DNA of 64,000 nt from Marivita sp046591575 (GCF_046591575.1 NZ_JBIQWA010000001.1:682001-746000), one strand, 5' to 3'; counted from the stretch's first letter, positions 16,889 to 25,726 are shown. A program made the numbers and translations. Notes: generated by a model not told the origin, from the letters alone.

Positions 16889-18759
16889 CAAGCTAGCTTC
16901 TTTCGAATTTGTTTGGACTTCAGACGCGTCAGAATCAATAACAAAGCGGACGGGGTGACCCCGTCAATCCGAGACGCCTGCGCCATATTTTGTGGACGAT
17001 GGAATGAAAATTTTGCTTTCAACTCATTCGATAAGCCTTCAATTTCATCAAATGGAAAGTCCTTTGGTATCTCTTCCAACTCATCCCGCTGCAAAGCTTC
17101 AATATCTCTCCGCTGTCGTTCAAGATAATTTGCGTACAACGCGTCTTTTGACAACTGTTCCCGTGTCACATCGTCAATGTCACACAAGTTTGGGTGAATC
17201 TTGATCAAAGCATCCCAGGACACTGAGCCGATTGACAAAGCTTCATACCCAGTCCGACGCGCGCCATCACGAGACACATCTACACCCGCATTAACCAATT
17301 GCTGCGACGACACCGACAAGCTGTCAAGTTGAGCTTTGGCCTGATCAAGTTTTTCCTTCTTTTTCGTAAATTCCCGGACCCTAAGCTCAGTCACACATCC
17401 CAACTCCATTGCCAACGGCGTCAATCGCTGATCGGCATTGTCTGCCCGTAATGACAAACGATACTCCGCTCGTGACGTAAACATGCGATAAGGTTCGGTC
17501 ACACCGCGCGACGTGAGGTCATCGATCATCACGCCAATATAGCTATTCGACCGACTGAAGTTAATTGAATCCTGGCCTTTGGACCGGCGGGCCGCATTAA
17601 TCCCCGCGACCAGACCTTGCGCCGCCGCCTCTTCATAACCCGTTGTCCCGTTGATCTGTCCGGCAAAATACAGCCCCTGACATGTCTCAAGAGATAGGTC
17701 CAAGTTCAACGCACGCGGGTCGACATAGTCATATTCAATGGCATATCCCGGCTGCAAGATCTTAGCATGTTCAAGACCTTCTATTGACCGAACATATTCT
17801 TCCTGAATCTCTTCAGGTAAAGACGTTGAAATCCCATTGGGATAAATGGTGTGATCCGCCAAACCCTCGGGCTCCAGGAATATCTGATGGGACGGCTTAT
17901 CAGAAAATCGTACAATTTTATCTTCGATTGAGGGGCAATACCGTGGGCCGATACCCGCAATATGACCGCCATACATGGCGGAACGATCAAGATTTTTCCG
18001 AATAATGTCATGGGTATGTTGATTGGTATGCGTTATCGCGCAGGCGATCTGTCGGGCGGTCGGTTTGGATGATAAAAACGAAAACATCGTTGGGTCATCA
18101 TCACCAGGTTGCCTATCTAGCCCGTCCCAATTGATTGTGCGCCCATCAATCCGCGGCGGCGTACCTGTTTTAAGCCGTCCAAGCGGCAAGCCAAACTCCT
18201 CGAGCCGATAGGCCAATTGTGTCGACGGTTTTTCACCCATCCGACCCCCTGCAATTTGGCGATCTCCAATATGGATTATGCCACGCAAAAAGGTTCCAGT
18301 TGTGAGGATAACGGTCTGAGACGTTAACTTTTGATTTCCATTTAGCTCGATACCGGCGATCTGACAGTTTTTAACAATCAAATCTGTGACTTCGCCTTCA
18401 ATGATTGCGAGATTTTGCTGTGCTTTAGTCGCCTTCAGCATCTCGGTTTGGTAAATTTTTCGATCAGCTTGTGCGCGTGGGCCCTGAACCGCCGGACCTT
18501 TACGCCGGTTCAACAACCGAAACTGTATACCGGCTTTATCAGCGACCCTTGCCATAACACCGTCAAATGCATCGATTTCTCGGACAAGATGGCCTTTTCC
18601 GAGGCCGCCAATCGCGGGATTACACGACATGACGCCAATTCCCTGCTCGGACAAGGTGACCAAGGCCGTCTTAGCACCCATCCTGGCAGATGCATGTGCG
18701 GCTTCGCTTCCGGCATGGCCGCCCCCGACGACGATGACATCGAAATCAAATTGTTTCAC
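16888..18759 (-). CDS. mnmG: tRNA uridine-5-carboxymethylaminomethyl modification enzyme MnmG (GidA)
   Basis: FAD enzyme that, with MnmE, installs the carboxymethylaminomethyl group at wobble U34 of certain tRNAs. The FAD-binding GGGHAGSEAA is near residue 12, with SCNPAIGGLGKGHLVREIDA and the GPAVQGPRAQADR signatures after it. The product has 623 residues from the chosen start. A GTG at 18768 would add FHV but overlaps the AAGGAG ribosome binding site (18773-18768). The second GTG at 18759-18757 lies eight bases after it, so translation most likely begins MKQFDFDVIVVGGG. A parS palindrome covers the space between the ribosome binding site and this start. It follows mnmE closely on the same strand. 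Confidence 0.95.
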   Translation of the reverse strand: MKQFDFDVIVVGGGHAGSEAAHASARMGAKTALVTLSEQGIGVMSCNPAIGGLGKGHLVREIDAFDGVMARVADKAGIQFRLLNRRKGPAVQGPRAQADRKIYQTEMLKATKAQQNLAIIEGEVTDLIVKNCQIAGIELNGNQKLTSQTVILTTGTFLRGIIHIGDRQIAGGRMGEKPSTQLAYRLEEFGLPLGRLKTGTPPRIDGRTINWDGLDRQPGDDDPTMFSFLSSKPTARQIACAITHTNQHTHDIIRKNLDRSAMYGGHIAGIGPRYCPSIEDKIVRFSDKPSHQIFLEPEGLADHTIYPNGISTSLPEEIQEEYVRSIEGLEHAKILQPGYAIEYDYVDPRALNLDLSLETCQGLYFAGQINGTTGYEEAAAQGLVAGINAARRSKGQDSINFSRSNSYIGVMIDDLTSRGVTEPYRMFTSRAEYRLSLRADNADQRLTPLAMELGCVTELRVREFTKKKEKLDQAKAQLDSLSVSSQQLVNAGVDVSRDGARRTGYEALSIGSVSWDALIKIHPNLCDIDDVTREQLSKDALYANYLERQRRDIEALQRDELEEIPKDFPFDEIEGLSNELKAKFSFHRPQNMAQASRIDGVTPSALLLILTRLKSKQIRKKLA

Positions 18760-18767
18760 GTGAAACA
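18752..18767. promoter_or_regulatory. parS: parS centromere site over the mnmG translation start
   Basis: A second perfect TGTTTCACGTGAAACA. Unlike the copy in rsmG, it sits between the mnmG Shine-Dalgarno (AAGGAG at 18773-18768 on the minus strand) and includes the likely GTG start at 18759. ParB bound or spreading here could touch mnmG expression, but that is inference. Finding two exact 16-mers within 1.9 kb next to parAB makes chance very unlikely. Confidence 0.95.
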
Positions 18768-18771
18768 CTCC

Positions 18772-20058
18772 TTACTTTCCGATGCAAAAACTAGAGAATA
18801 TTCGATCTAGCACATCTTCGACATCCACGCGACCCACCAAGCGTTCCAAGATGAAAATCCCAGATCGCAATTCCTCTGCGGCAAGGTCATAAAAATCGGG
18901 GCCACGTTCAACAAACTCCACACTCGATCTCAAATTGGCCAAGCCTTGCGAAAGAACATCCCTTTGGCGTTCATGAGACACAAGCCCGCCACTTGTCGCC
19001 TTAGATAAAAGAAAACCTTTCACCCTTGCGATAAGTTCAGACAAGCCAGCACCGGTTGTACCAGAGACCCCATCCAACCGACCGGACAAATCAGATTTTC
19101 CAAAGACAACGATGTCGTTGTCCTTCGGTTGCAAGATCGAAAATTCCTCTTCATCGCTTAAAAGAAAAACCCTCAGATCTGCCGTATCTGCTCGTTGAAG
19201 CGCGCGTTGGATTCCGATGTTTTCGACTGTGTCATTCGAATCGCGAAGTCCGGCAGTATCGAGAAATGTCACCGGCAAACCATCCAAATCCATCCGCACC
19301 TCGATAACGTCGCGCGTCGTTCCGGCGATTTCGGATGTAATGGCGGCATCACGACCGGCCAAAGCATTCAATAAGGTCGATTTGCCAGCATTGGGAGGGC
19401 CGACAATGGCCACCTCGAAACCAGAACGGATTCGTTCTGCCACGCCAAAGCCCTGGATTTCCTCGTCGAGATTTTTGATAATGCGCGACAGGGATCGCTG
19501 AACATCATCAGAAACATCAATCGGGACTTCTTCATCAGCAAAGTCTATTGTTGCTTCTAACAAGGACAGGGCATGGATAAGCTCACCGCGCCAATCCTCT
19601 GCCGCATCTCTTAACCTCCCAGAAAACCCCAGCAACGCTTGTTTTCTTTGCATTTCTGTTTCTGATTTAATCAAGTCTGACAACGCTTCGACTTGTGTCA
19701 GATCAAGCCGACCGTTTGACAAAGCGCGCCGTGTGAATTCACCCGCGTCTGCCGGGCGGAAACCAGGCATCTCATTCAGGCAGTTCAGGACAACCTGGAC
19801 AATTGCGATGCTGCCATGAAGGTGAAATTCAACCACCGGTTCGCCAGTAAAGCTTGCCCCATCGTCGAACGATAAAATCAGAGCCTCATCAAGAAACCCA
19901 CGCTTGGCGTGAGTCAAGCGGCGAAGCGATGGTTTTCGGGCGTCGGGACAGGGGAATCCGAATAAGTCACAACTCTGGGCCGCATCCGGACCCGAGACAC
20001 GGATAACAGCCACACCTGATTTCCCTGGCACGGTTGCCAAGGCAAAGATCGTGTCCAT
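18772..20058 (-). CDS. mnmE: tRNA modification GTPase MnmE (TrmE)
   Basis: Partner of MnmG in wobble-uridine modification; a homodimeric G protein. The 428 residues show the N-terminal tetrahydrofolate-binding domain (MDTIFALATVPGKSGVAVIRVSG), a helical domain, an inserted G domain with GPPNAGKSTLLNAL near residue 225, IAGTTRDV and DTAGLRD, and the C-terminal FCIGK tail whose cysteine is the conserved C-x-G-K motif of the family. Its stop (18772-18774) abuts the mnmG ribosome binding site, so mnmE and mnmG are coupled. rho lies 20 bp upstream on the same strand. Confidence 0.97.
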   Translation of the reverse strand: MDTIFALATVPGKSGVAVIRVSGPDAAQSCDLFGFPCPDARKPSLRRLTHAKRGFLDEALILSFDDGASFTGEPVVEFHLHGSIAIVQVVLNCLNEMPGFRPADAGEFTRRALSNGRLDLTQVEALSDLIKSETEMQRKQALLGFSGRLRDAAEDWRGELIHALSLLEATIDFADEEVPIDVSDDVQRSLSRIIKNLDEEIQGFGVAERIRSGFEVAIVGPPNAGKSTLLNALAGRDAAITSEIAGTTRDVIEVRMDLDGLPVTFLDTAGLRDSNDTVENIGIQRALQRADTADLRVFLLSDEEEFSILQPKDNDIVVFGKSDLSGRLDGVSGTTGAGLSELIARVKGFLLSKATSGGLVSHERQRDVLSQGLANLRSSVEFVERGPDFYDLAAEELRSGIFILERLVGRVDVEDVLDRIFSSFCIGK

Positions 20059-20078
20059 ACACCACCCTGCCCTATGGG

Positions 20079-21347
20079 TTAGGAATTCATTGAATCGAAG
20101 AATTCAGAATTTGTCTTGGTCTGTTTGAGTTTACCGATCAGGAATTCGATAGCATCGGTGGTTCCCATCGGGTTCAGAATTCGACGCAGAACAAATGTTT
20201 TCTGCAGATCGACCTTGTCCACCAACAGCTCTTCTTTCCGCGTTCCGGATTTGAGAATATCCATTGACGGGAAGACACGTTTGTCCGCGACTTTACGATC
20301 AAGCACGATCTCGGAGTTCCCCGTGCCTTTGAATTCTTCAAAGATCACTTCATCCATCCGGCTGCCCGTGTCGATCAATGCCGTGGCGATGATGGTCAGC
20401 GAACCGCCCTCTTCGATGTTCCGTGCGGCACCAAAGAAACGCTTGGGCCGCTGCAGTGCGTTGGCATCGACACCGCCGGTAAGAACTTTACCCGAAGACG
20501 GAACGACAGTGTTGAACGCTCTACCAAGTCTTGTGATCGAATCAAGAAGAATAACAACATCTCGTTTATGTTCGACAAGGCGCTTTGCTTTTTCGATCAC
20601 CATTTCCGACACCGCGACGTGCCGGGTTGCGGGTTCATCAAAGGTCGAGGACACAACCTCACCTTTTACAGACCTTTGCATGTCGGTCACTTCTTCGGGT
20701 CGTTCATCAATAAGAAGAACGATGAGATAACACTCCGGGTGATTCCGCTCGATCGAATGTGCGATGTTTTGCAGAAGAACCGTTTTACCCGTACGCGGTG
20801 GCGCCACGATCAGCGAACGCTGGCCTTTGCCGATGGGCGCAACAAGATCAATGATCCGCGCGGACCGGTCTTTGATAGTCGGGTCTTCGATTTCCATTTT
20901 CAAACGCTCATCCGGATAGAGCGGGGTCAGGTTGTCAAAGGCGATCTTGTGACGGGCGCGTTCCGGTTCCTGAAAGTTGATCTGACTGCAATTGGCCAAG
21001 GCAAAATAGCGTTCGTTGTCTTCTGGTGCCTTGATCTCGCCATCGATAGTATCACCTGTCCGAAGCGAAAATTTGCGGATCATTTCTGGCGACACGTAAA
21101 TATCGTCAGGACCAGGAAGATAGTTGGCTTCGGGTGACCGCAGGAAACCAAACCCATCCTGGAGCACTTCTAGCACGCCATCCCCGAAGATTTGCCAACT
21201 TTCATCGGCACGTTCCCGAAGAATCTGGAACATGATCTCGCCCTTGCGCATCGTGGATGCGTTTTCGATCTCAAGCTCTTCGGCCATCGACAACAGGTCT
21301 TTGGGGCTTTTCGCCTTCAGATCGGCAAGGTTCAACTTTTCGGTCAT
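20079..21347 (-). CDS. rho: transcription termination factor Rho
   Basis: Hexameric RNA helicase that terminates transcription at untranslated C-rich RNA. The 422 residues contain the N-terminal helical and cold-shock RNA-binding domains (GFLRSPEANYLPGPDDIYVSPEMIRKFSLR), Walker A GPPRTGKT-like APPRTGKTVLLQNIA at about residue 180, the LLIDERPEEVTDM Walker B block and the DSITRLGRAFNT and SGKVLTGGVDANAL secondary RNA-site loops. It is first in a rho-mnmE-mnmG-rsmG-parA-parB series on the minus strand. Its start faces the 500-bp candidate origin region. Confidence 0.98.
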   Translation of the reverse strand: MTEKLNLADLKAKSPKDLLSMAEELEIENASTMRKGEIMFQILRERADESWQIFGDGVLEVLQDGFGFLRSPEANYLPGPDDIYVSPEMIRKFSLRTGDTIDGEIKAPEDNERYFALANCSQINFQEPERARHKIAFDNLTPLYPDERLKMEIEDPTIKDRSARIIDLVAPIGKGQRSLIVAPPRTGKTVLLQNIAHSIERNHPECYLIVLLIDERPEEVTDMQRSVKGEVVSSTFDEPATRHVAVSEMVIEKAKRLVEHKRDVVILLDSITRLGRAFNTVVPSSGKVLTGGVDANALQRPKRFFGAARNIEEGGSLTIIATALIDTGSRMDEVIFEEFKGTGNSEIVLDRKVADKRVFPSMDILKSGTRKEELLVDKVDLQKTFVLRRILNPMGTTDAIEFLIGKLKQTKTNSEFFDSMNS

Positions 21348-21479
21348 GATATATCCTGGACCATCGGTAAGTGTGGTCGTCTTTAGTGTCTCTTAGGAAA
21401 GTGCCATCCAGAACAGGACTGTGCTGCTCTTAGCCGAGCCGTTCCGAGCTGTCAAACGACCAACCTTTCTTTAAAAAAT

Positions 21480-21848
21480 TAAGAGAAAAGTAAGGTTTTG
21501 GTTGTTTGTTGTGCGCCAGCAGGGCTGTGGATTAACATTTTATACCAGAGTTATCCAGTGAGGGTATCTCTGTGGGTAGGTCTGTTAATTTTCTTAGAGA
21601 AAGCAAAATTTAGATCATATCTATCTGATAAATAGAATGATTTTATGCACAAACTCCGGTGTATTTCTTAGGAACGACTTTGTTTGTTAAGAGTTGTCAA
21701 AGTCAACAAGTTATCCAATTCACAGGCAGAACAAGATGCGGGTAGGTTCTGAACGGTTCGGTGAGCTGTGAAACAGCTTGCCGCGGCTTGGCCTTTTCCT
21801 CAAAACACTCCGTGAAACAAACCTGACTTGTCCGCGGAGTTGTCCACA
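21480..21848. other. oriC: candidate chromosomal replication origin (oriC)
   Basis: Part of the only gene-free stretch above 300 bp (21348-21847), between rho (minus) and maf (plus). It is visibly AT-rich around 21470-21720 in a fairly GC-rich genome and holds DnaA-box-like 9-mers related to TTATCCACA: TAATCCACA on the minus strand at 21526-21534, TTATGCACA at 21643-21651 and TTGTCCACA at 21840-21848 (each one mismatch), plus TTATCCAGT at 21551-21559, CTACCCACA (minus) at 21571-21579 and TTATCCAAT at 21711-21719 (two mismatches). The flanking genes diverge, so both blocks would be read co-directionally with replication, and parS/parAB lie 3-6 kb away. No exact TTATCCACA was found, so this remains a strong candidate rather than a demonstrated origin. 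A short hairpin (AGCTGT/ACAGCT) lies at 21764-21778. The left part, 21348-21479, is the rho leader with nothing further recognised. Confidence 0.65.
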
Positions 21849-22447
21849 TGAATCTCGATCTGGTTTTGGCGTCCGGGTCCGATATCCGCGCAAAGATGCT
21901 GCGCAACGCTGGTCTGAGATTCGATGTTCAGGTTGCGCGAATCGATGAAGAGGCAATTCGCCGATCCCTTGAGGCAGAGGAGGCATCGCCACGCGACATT
22001 GCCGATACATTGGCAGAAATGAAAGCGCGCAAGGTTGCTGACAAACTTCCTGGCGCGCTTGTGCTGGGATGTGATCAGGTGCTGTCCGTCGACAAACAGG
22101 TGTTTGGTAAGCCACAGAGCATTGCTGAGGCCAAGGTTCAGCTACAGCAGCTGAGGAATCGTTCGCATACTTTATTGTCGGCAGCGGTTCTGTACGAGGA
22201 CAGCGCGCCAAAATGGCGTCATGTTGGCGTCGTTCGGCTTCGTATGCGTGATTTTTCCGATATGTATCTGGATGACTATCTTGAGAGAAACTGGGAGAGT
22301 GTCCGCCATTCTGTCGGCGGATATAAGCTTGAAGAAGAAGGCGCACGGCTGTTCACACAGGTGCAGGGTGACTATTTCACGGTTTTGGGCCTTCCTTTGC
22401 TTGAGCTTTTGAACCATCTCACACTAACCGGACGGATTGACGGATGA
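21848..22447 (+). CDS. maf: Maf-like nucleoside triphosphate pyrophosphatase
   Basis: Maf/Ham1-fold enzyme that hydrolyses modified or canonical nucleoside triphosphates; the family includes dTTP/UTP and m7GTP pyrophosphatases. The 199 residues open with MNLDLVLASGSDIRAKML, the substrate-binding ASxSxRR-type loop in a variant form. GCDQVLSVDKQVFGKP is near residue 75, and Y-x-x-EE-GA near the C-terminus supplies further motif residues. The substrate class cannot be decided here. It is first in the maf-aroE-coaE-dnaQ series, whose genes overlap by 4-8 bases. Its ATG directly overlaps a DnaA-like box at the edge of the candidate origin. Confidence 0.92.
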   Translation: MNLDLVLASGSDIRAKMLRNAGLRFDVQVARIDEEAIRRSLEAEEASPRDIADTLAEMKARKVADKLPGALVLGCDQVLSVDKQVFGKPQSIAEAKVQLQQLRNRSHTLLSAAVLYEDSAPKWRHVGVVRLRMRDFSDMYLDDYLERNWESVRHSVGGYKLEEEGARLFTQVQGDYFTVLGLPLLELLNHLTLTGRIDG

Positions 22448-23277
22448 GTGACAGTAAAATTCCCCTCGCTGGCGTCATTGGCCACCCCATCGCACATTCC
22501 AAAAGTCCAAATGTTCACAATTATTGGATCAGGAAATATGGTCTGAAGGGGCATTACGTTCCGATCGACATAGACCCCGAAAAGATCAAGGACATGCTGC
22601 CCCGGTTGGCGGATCTTGGGTTTGTTGGGGCCAATGTGACCATCCCGTACAAGGAAACCGTGATGGATATTGCGGATCTGATTACGGATCGTGCCACCCT
22701 GATCGGGGCGGCGAATACCCTGATTTTTCGCAAAGATGGCAGAATTCATGCCGATAATACAGACGGTTACGGATTTATTGAGAATATTCGCCAAACTGTT
22801 CCGGATTGGACTCCAACAAGTGGGCCAGCGGTTGTTTTCGGTGCAGGTGGTGCTGCGCGGGCGGTGATTGCGTCTCTTATTGATGTGGGTGTTCCAACGA
22901 TCATGCTGACAAATCGCACGCGCATCCGGGCAGAGAAATTACGCGATGATTTTGGTCAGCGCGTTCAAGTGGTTGAATGGGTGCAGGCCGGTAATGTGCT
23001 TGAGGATGCAGATCTTGTTGTGAACACTACGTCACTTGGCATGACCGGAAAAACCGAAATGCGCGTCCCACTTGATGGGTTGCGTCCGGGAATCATTGTC
23101 AATGATCTTGTGTATTCGCCATTGCGGACACGATTGCTCGCAACCGCCGAAGAGCGCGGTTGCAAAACTGTCGACGGGTTGGGCATGTTGCTTCATCAAG
23201 CGGTTCCCGGTTTCGAGCGGTGGTTTGGCAAACGCCCCGTGGTCGATGAAAATGTCCGTGCGGCGGTTTTGCGGTGA
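22444..23277 (+). CDS. aroE: shikimate dehydrogenase (NADP+)
   Basis: Reduces 3-dehydroshikimate to shikimate in the aromatic amino acid pathway. The 277 residues include GVIGHPIAHSKSPNVHNYW (shikimate-binding start), GANVTIPYKETVM with the catalytic lysine, the NTDGYGF motif, and GAGGAARAVIASL of the NADP Rossmann domain, with TNRTR after the second strand as expected for NADP preference. The start overlaps the maf stop as ATGA, so translational coupling is likely. Confidence 0.97.
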   Translation: MSDSKIPLAGVIGHPIAHSKSPNVHNYWIRKYGLKGHYVPIDIDPEKIKDMLPRLADLGFVGANVTIPYKETVMDIADLITDRATLIGAANTLIFRKDGRIHADNTDGYGFIENIRQTVPDWTPTSGPAVVFGAGGAARAVIASLIDVGVPTIMLTNRTRIRAEKLRDDFGQRVQVVEWVQAGNVLEDADLVVNTTSLGMTGKTEMRVPLDGLRPGIIVNDLVYSPLRTRLLATAEERGCKTVDGLGMLLHQAVPGFERWFGKRPVVDENVRAAVLR

Positions 23278-23867
23278 CGTTCAAGCTTGGGCTTACCGGG
23301 TCTATCGGCATGGGCAAATCTACCACCGCGCAGATGTTTGCAGATGCCGGATGCGCCGTTTGGGATGCGGATAATGCGGTTCACCGTTTATATGAGCGGG
23401 GTGGAGCTGCGGTCCCTTTGATCGAAGCGGCGTTTCCAAGCGCTGTTTCAAACGCGCAAGTCGACCGGACAGCCTTGAAGCGCATTATCATGACGACTCC
23501 TGTTGCGTTAAAGAAGATCGAAGAGATTGTTCATCCTTTGGTTCAAAAGGATCGGGCAGAGTTTGCAAAAACCGCGACGGCGGAGATACTTGTTTTTGAC
23601 ATCCCGCTGTTGTTTGAAACCGGGGCCGAGAAAGAGATGGATGCCGTTGTATGTGTCACTGTTTCACCTGAACTTCAGGAAGAACGGGTTTTGGAGCGGG
23701 GTACGATGACGCAGGATCAGTTTCTAGCCATTCGCGACAAACAGATGCCGAATGATGAGAAAGTGCAGCGGTCTGATTTTGTGATCACCACCGAGACTCT
23801 TGAGGATACGCGCCGTCAGGTTCACACTGTTTTGAACCAGATCAAGAAAGATATGAGTGATGCGTGA
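23274..23867 (+). CDS. coaE: dephospho-CoA kinase
   Basis: Phosphorylates dephospho-CoA in the last step of coenzyme A synthesis. The 197 residues begin (GTG at 23274, overlapping the aroE stop as GTGA) with TFKLGLTGSIGMGKSTTAQMF, containing the P-loop. DADNAVHRLYERGG follows as the CoA-substrate motif, and DIPLLFETGAE and RDKQMPNDEK come further on as in other CoaE proteins. It is the third gene in the maf-aroE-coaE-dnaQ series. Confidence 0.96.
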   Translation: MTFKLGLTGSIGMGKSTTAQMFADAGCAVWDADNAVHRLYERGGAAVPLIEAAFPSAVSNAQVDRTALKRIIMTTPVALKKIEEIVHPLVQKDRAEFAKTATAEILVFDIPLLFETGAEKEMDAVVCVTVSPELQEERVLERGTMTQDQFLAIRDKQMPNDEKVQRSDFVITTETLEDTRRQVHTVLNQIKKDMSDA

Positions 23868-24549
23868 AATCGTACTGGATACCGAGACAACCGGTTTTGA
23901 ACCTGAACAGGGCGACCGGATTGTCGAGATTGGCGCGGTGGAGCTGTATAATCATGTGCCGACAGGCCGTACCTATCATCAATATATCAACCCTGAACGA
24001 TCCATGCCGCAGGACGCGTTCGAAGTGCATGGCCTTGGTGATGATTTTCTGCGTGACAAACCCGTGTTTGCAGATATCGCGCAAGCCTTTGTTGATTTCA
24101 TAGAAGACGCGACCCTTGTCATTCACAACGCCGCGTTTGACATGAAGTTTTTGAATGCGGAATTGACGTGGCTTAAACGCCCGGTCATTCCCATGTCGCA
24201 GTCATTGGACACGTTGGCCATTGCGCGGCGCAAATTTCCGGGCTCGCCTGCGTCGCTTGATGCGCTGTGTCGTCGCTTTGGGATCGACAATTCGTCGCGC
24301 ACATTACACGGCGCATTGCTCGATTCCGAAATTCTGGCCGAGGTGTATCTTGAGCTGATTGGCGGCAAACAACCGGATTTCGGATTGAGTGTATCGCAAG
24401 GCAGATCCGGATCGGGGGAAATGGGCGAGGATTGGCGTCCGACCGCACGACCGGTGCCGTTGCCCTCTCGGATTTCGGAGAGCGAAAAGGCGGCACATGC
24501 CGCCTTTGTTGAAACGCTAGGGGATGCTGCGCTTTGGAAGCGCATGTAA
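23860..24549 (+). CDS. dnaQ: DNA polymerase III epsilon subunit (3'-5' exonuclease)
   Basis: Proofreading exonuclease of the replicative polymerase. The 229 residues have the DEDDh signature: ExoI VLDTETTGFEP at residues 6-16, ExoII HNAAFDMKFLNAEL near 89-102, and ExoIII HGALLDSEILAEVY near 148-161. The short C-terminal tail after a Gly/Ser-rich linker is where alpha-subunit binding is usually found. The ATG at 23860 overlaps coaE by eight bases. A GTG three bases earlier is also in frame. It converges on secB with a three-base gap. Confidence 0.96.
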   Translation: MREIVLDTETTGFEPEQGDRIVEIGAVELYNHVPTGRTYHQYINPERSMPQDAFEVHGLGDDFLRDKPVFADIAQAFVDFIEDATLVIHNAAFDMKFLNAELTWLKRPVIPMSQSLDTLAIARRKFPGSPASLDALCRRFGIDNSSRTLHGALLDSEILAEVYLELIGGKQPDFGLSVSQGRSGSGEMGEDWRPTARPVPLPSRISESEKAAHAAFVETLGDAALWKRM

Positions 24550-24552
24550 CGT

Positions 24553-25059
24553 CTAGGCGTTCGCCGTTTCCGATTGCTGTGATTGCGCACGTCGCGCCAA
24601 TTCTGTGCGATAAAGCTGAAGGAAATCAATCGTTTCCAGGTTAAGCGGTGGAAAGCCACCATCGCGTGTGACGTCACTGACAATGCGGCGCACGAAGGGA
24701 AAAAGCATGCGCGGACATTCAATCAGAAGGAACGGATGAAGCTGGTCTTCCGGGACGTTTTCGACGTGGAATACACCGGCATATTCAAGCTCCAGCACAA
24801 AAAGCGTGTCGCCGCTTTCCTTGGCTTTTGAGTTGATCTGGACCTTCAGGATCACCTCGTATTGGTGATCTGCCGTGCGTTTCTTTGCGTCCAGATTGAC
24901 TTGCAGCTGCACATCCGGCTGCACGTCGCCCTGAACACCCTTTTGCGCAAGGATATTTTCAAACGACATGTCCCGCACGAATTGCGCGAGAACATTCATT
25001 TTGATGGGTGCCGGCTGTTCAGCGGCCCCATTCGAAGCGGTTTCTGGCGTGTCAGCCAT
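24553..25059 (-). CDS. secB: protein-export chaperone SecB
   Basis: Tetrameric cytoplasmic chaperone that keeps preproteins unfolded and passes them to SecA. The 168 residues contain QYVRDLSFE-type FVRDMSFENI, then GDVQPDVQLQVNLDAKK, the ECPRMLFPFVRRIVSDVTRDGGFPPL block, and LNLETIDFLQLYRTELA near the end, all diagnostic. The start ATG at 25059 is preceded by GGGAGAGAC on the minus strand. A longer frame of eight more residues was rejected. The arrangement fxsA, secB, then convergent dnaQ is common in alphaproteobacteria. Confidence 0.97.
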   Translation of the reverse strand: MADTPETASNGAAEQPAPIKMNVLAQFVRDMSFENILAQKGVQGDVQPDVQLQVNLDAKKRTADHQYEVILKVQINSKAKESGDTLFVLELEYAGVFHVENVPEDQLHPFLLIECPRMLFPFVRRIVSDVTRDGGFPPLNLETIDFLQLYRTELARRAQSQQSETANA

Positions 25060-25124
25060 GTGTCTCTCCCTGAGATCGAGCAATTGATCGGTTCAGCGCT
25101 GCATATCAGCCACAGATCAGAGCC

Positions 25125-25622
25125 TCAATGCTTGGTCCAACCGGAACCATTCTGTGTGGGTTTTTTCGTATCGGTGACATCCTTAAAGTCGGCATCAATC
25201 ACCGTGTCGCGCGGACGCCTGTGTCGTGGGTCTTGTTGAAACGGGTCGTTTTGTGAGCCCATCTCAAAGCGCTGTACCTTGATGCGTTTGCGCAGATATC
25301 CAATGATCGCCAGCCGGATCGGCGGGGCGAGAAGGGCAAATCCAACCGCATCCGTGAAAAATCCGGGTGTCAAAAGCAATGCACCGGCAACCAGGATCAT
25401 CGCCCCATGCGCCAGCGGTTCGGACGGATCTTCAAGATTCGAGAATGAACCACGCAGGTTGTCCATTGCCGCCAGACCCTGCGATCGGACCAGATACGTA
25501 CCGATAACCGCGGTCAGGATCACAATCCCGAGTGTCGGCCAAAGACCGATAACGCCCCCAATTTGAATGAATAAACCGATCTCGACCAAGGGAACGAGCA
25601 AGAAAGCCACAAACAGCCACAT
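25125..25622 (-). CDS. FxsA family membrane protein
   Basis: Small inner-membrane protein of the FxsA family; the E. coli member, when overexpressed, relieves exclusion of phage T7 by the F plasmid, and its normal role is unknown. The 165 residues begin MWLFVAFLLVPLVEIGLFI, then GLWPTLGIVILTAVIGTYLVRSQG and MILVAGALLLTPGFFTDAVG, the standard membrane segments and the conserved R-x-QG and TPGF motifs. A charged C-terminal tail follows (residues 110-165). It lies upstream of secB, 65 bp apart on the same strand, and is divergent from the Tim44-like gene. Confidence 0.9.
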   Translation of the reverse strand: MWLFVAFLLVPLVEIGLFIQIGGVIGLWPTLGIVILTAVIGTYLVRSQGLAAMDNLRGSFSNLEDPSEPLAHGAMILVAGALLLTPGFFTDAVGFALLAPPIRLAIIGYLRKRIKVQRFEMGSQNDPFQQDPRHRRPRDTVIDADFKDVTDTKKPTQNGSGWTKH

Positions 25623-25726
25623 AACAGGGCACTCCTTTCAGCGGGCGTGCGGTGGACTATGCACGGCCCGTCACCTACATAAGAGCACAACGTTGACGTT
25701 TCCACTTTGGTCTGGGCGAGGTCCTG

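Noticed and set aside
24304..24722. Minus-strand frames overlapping the ends of dnaQ and secB
   Set aside because: They lie antisense to dnaQ and out of frame with secB, with no conserved motif; both true genes are well supported.
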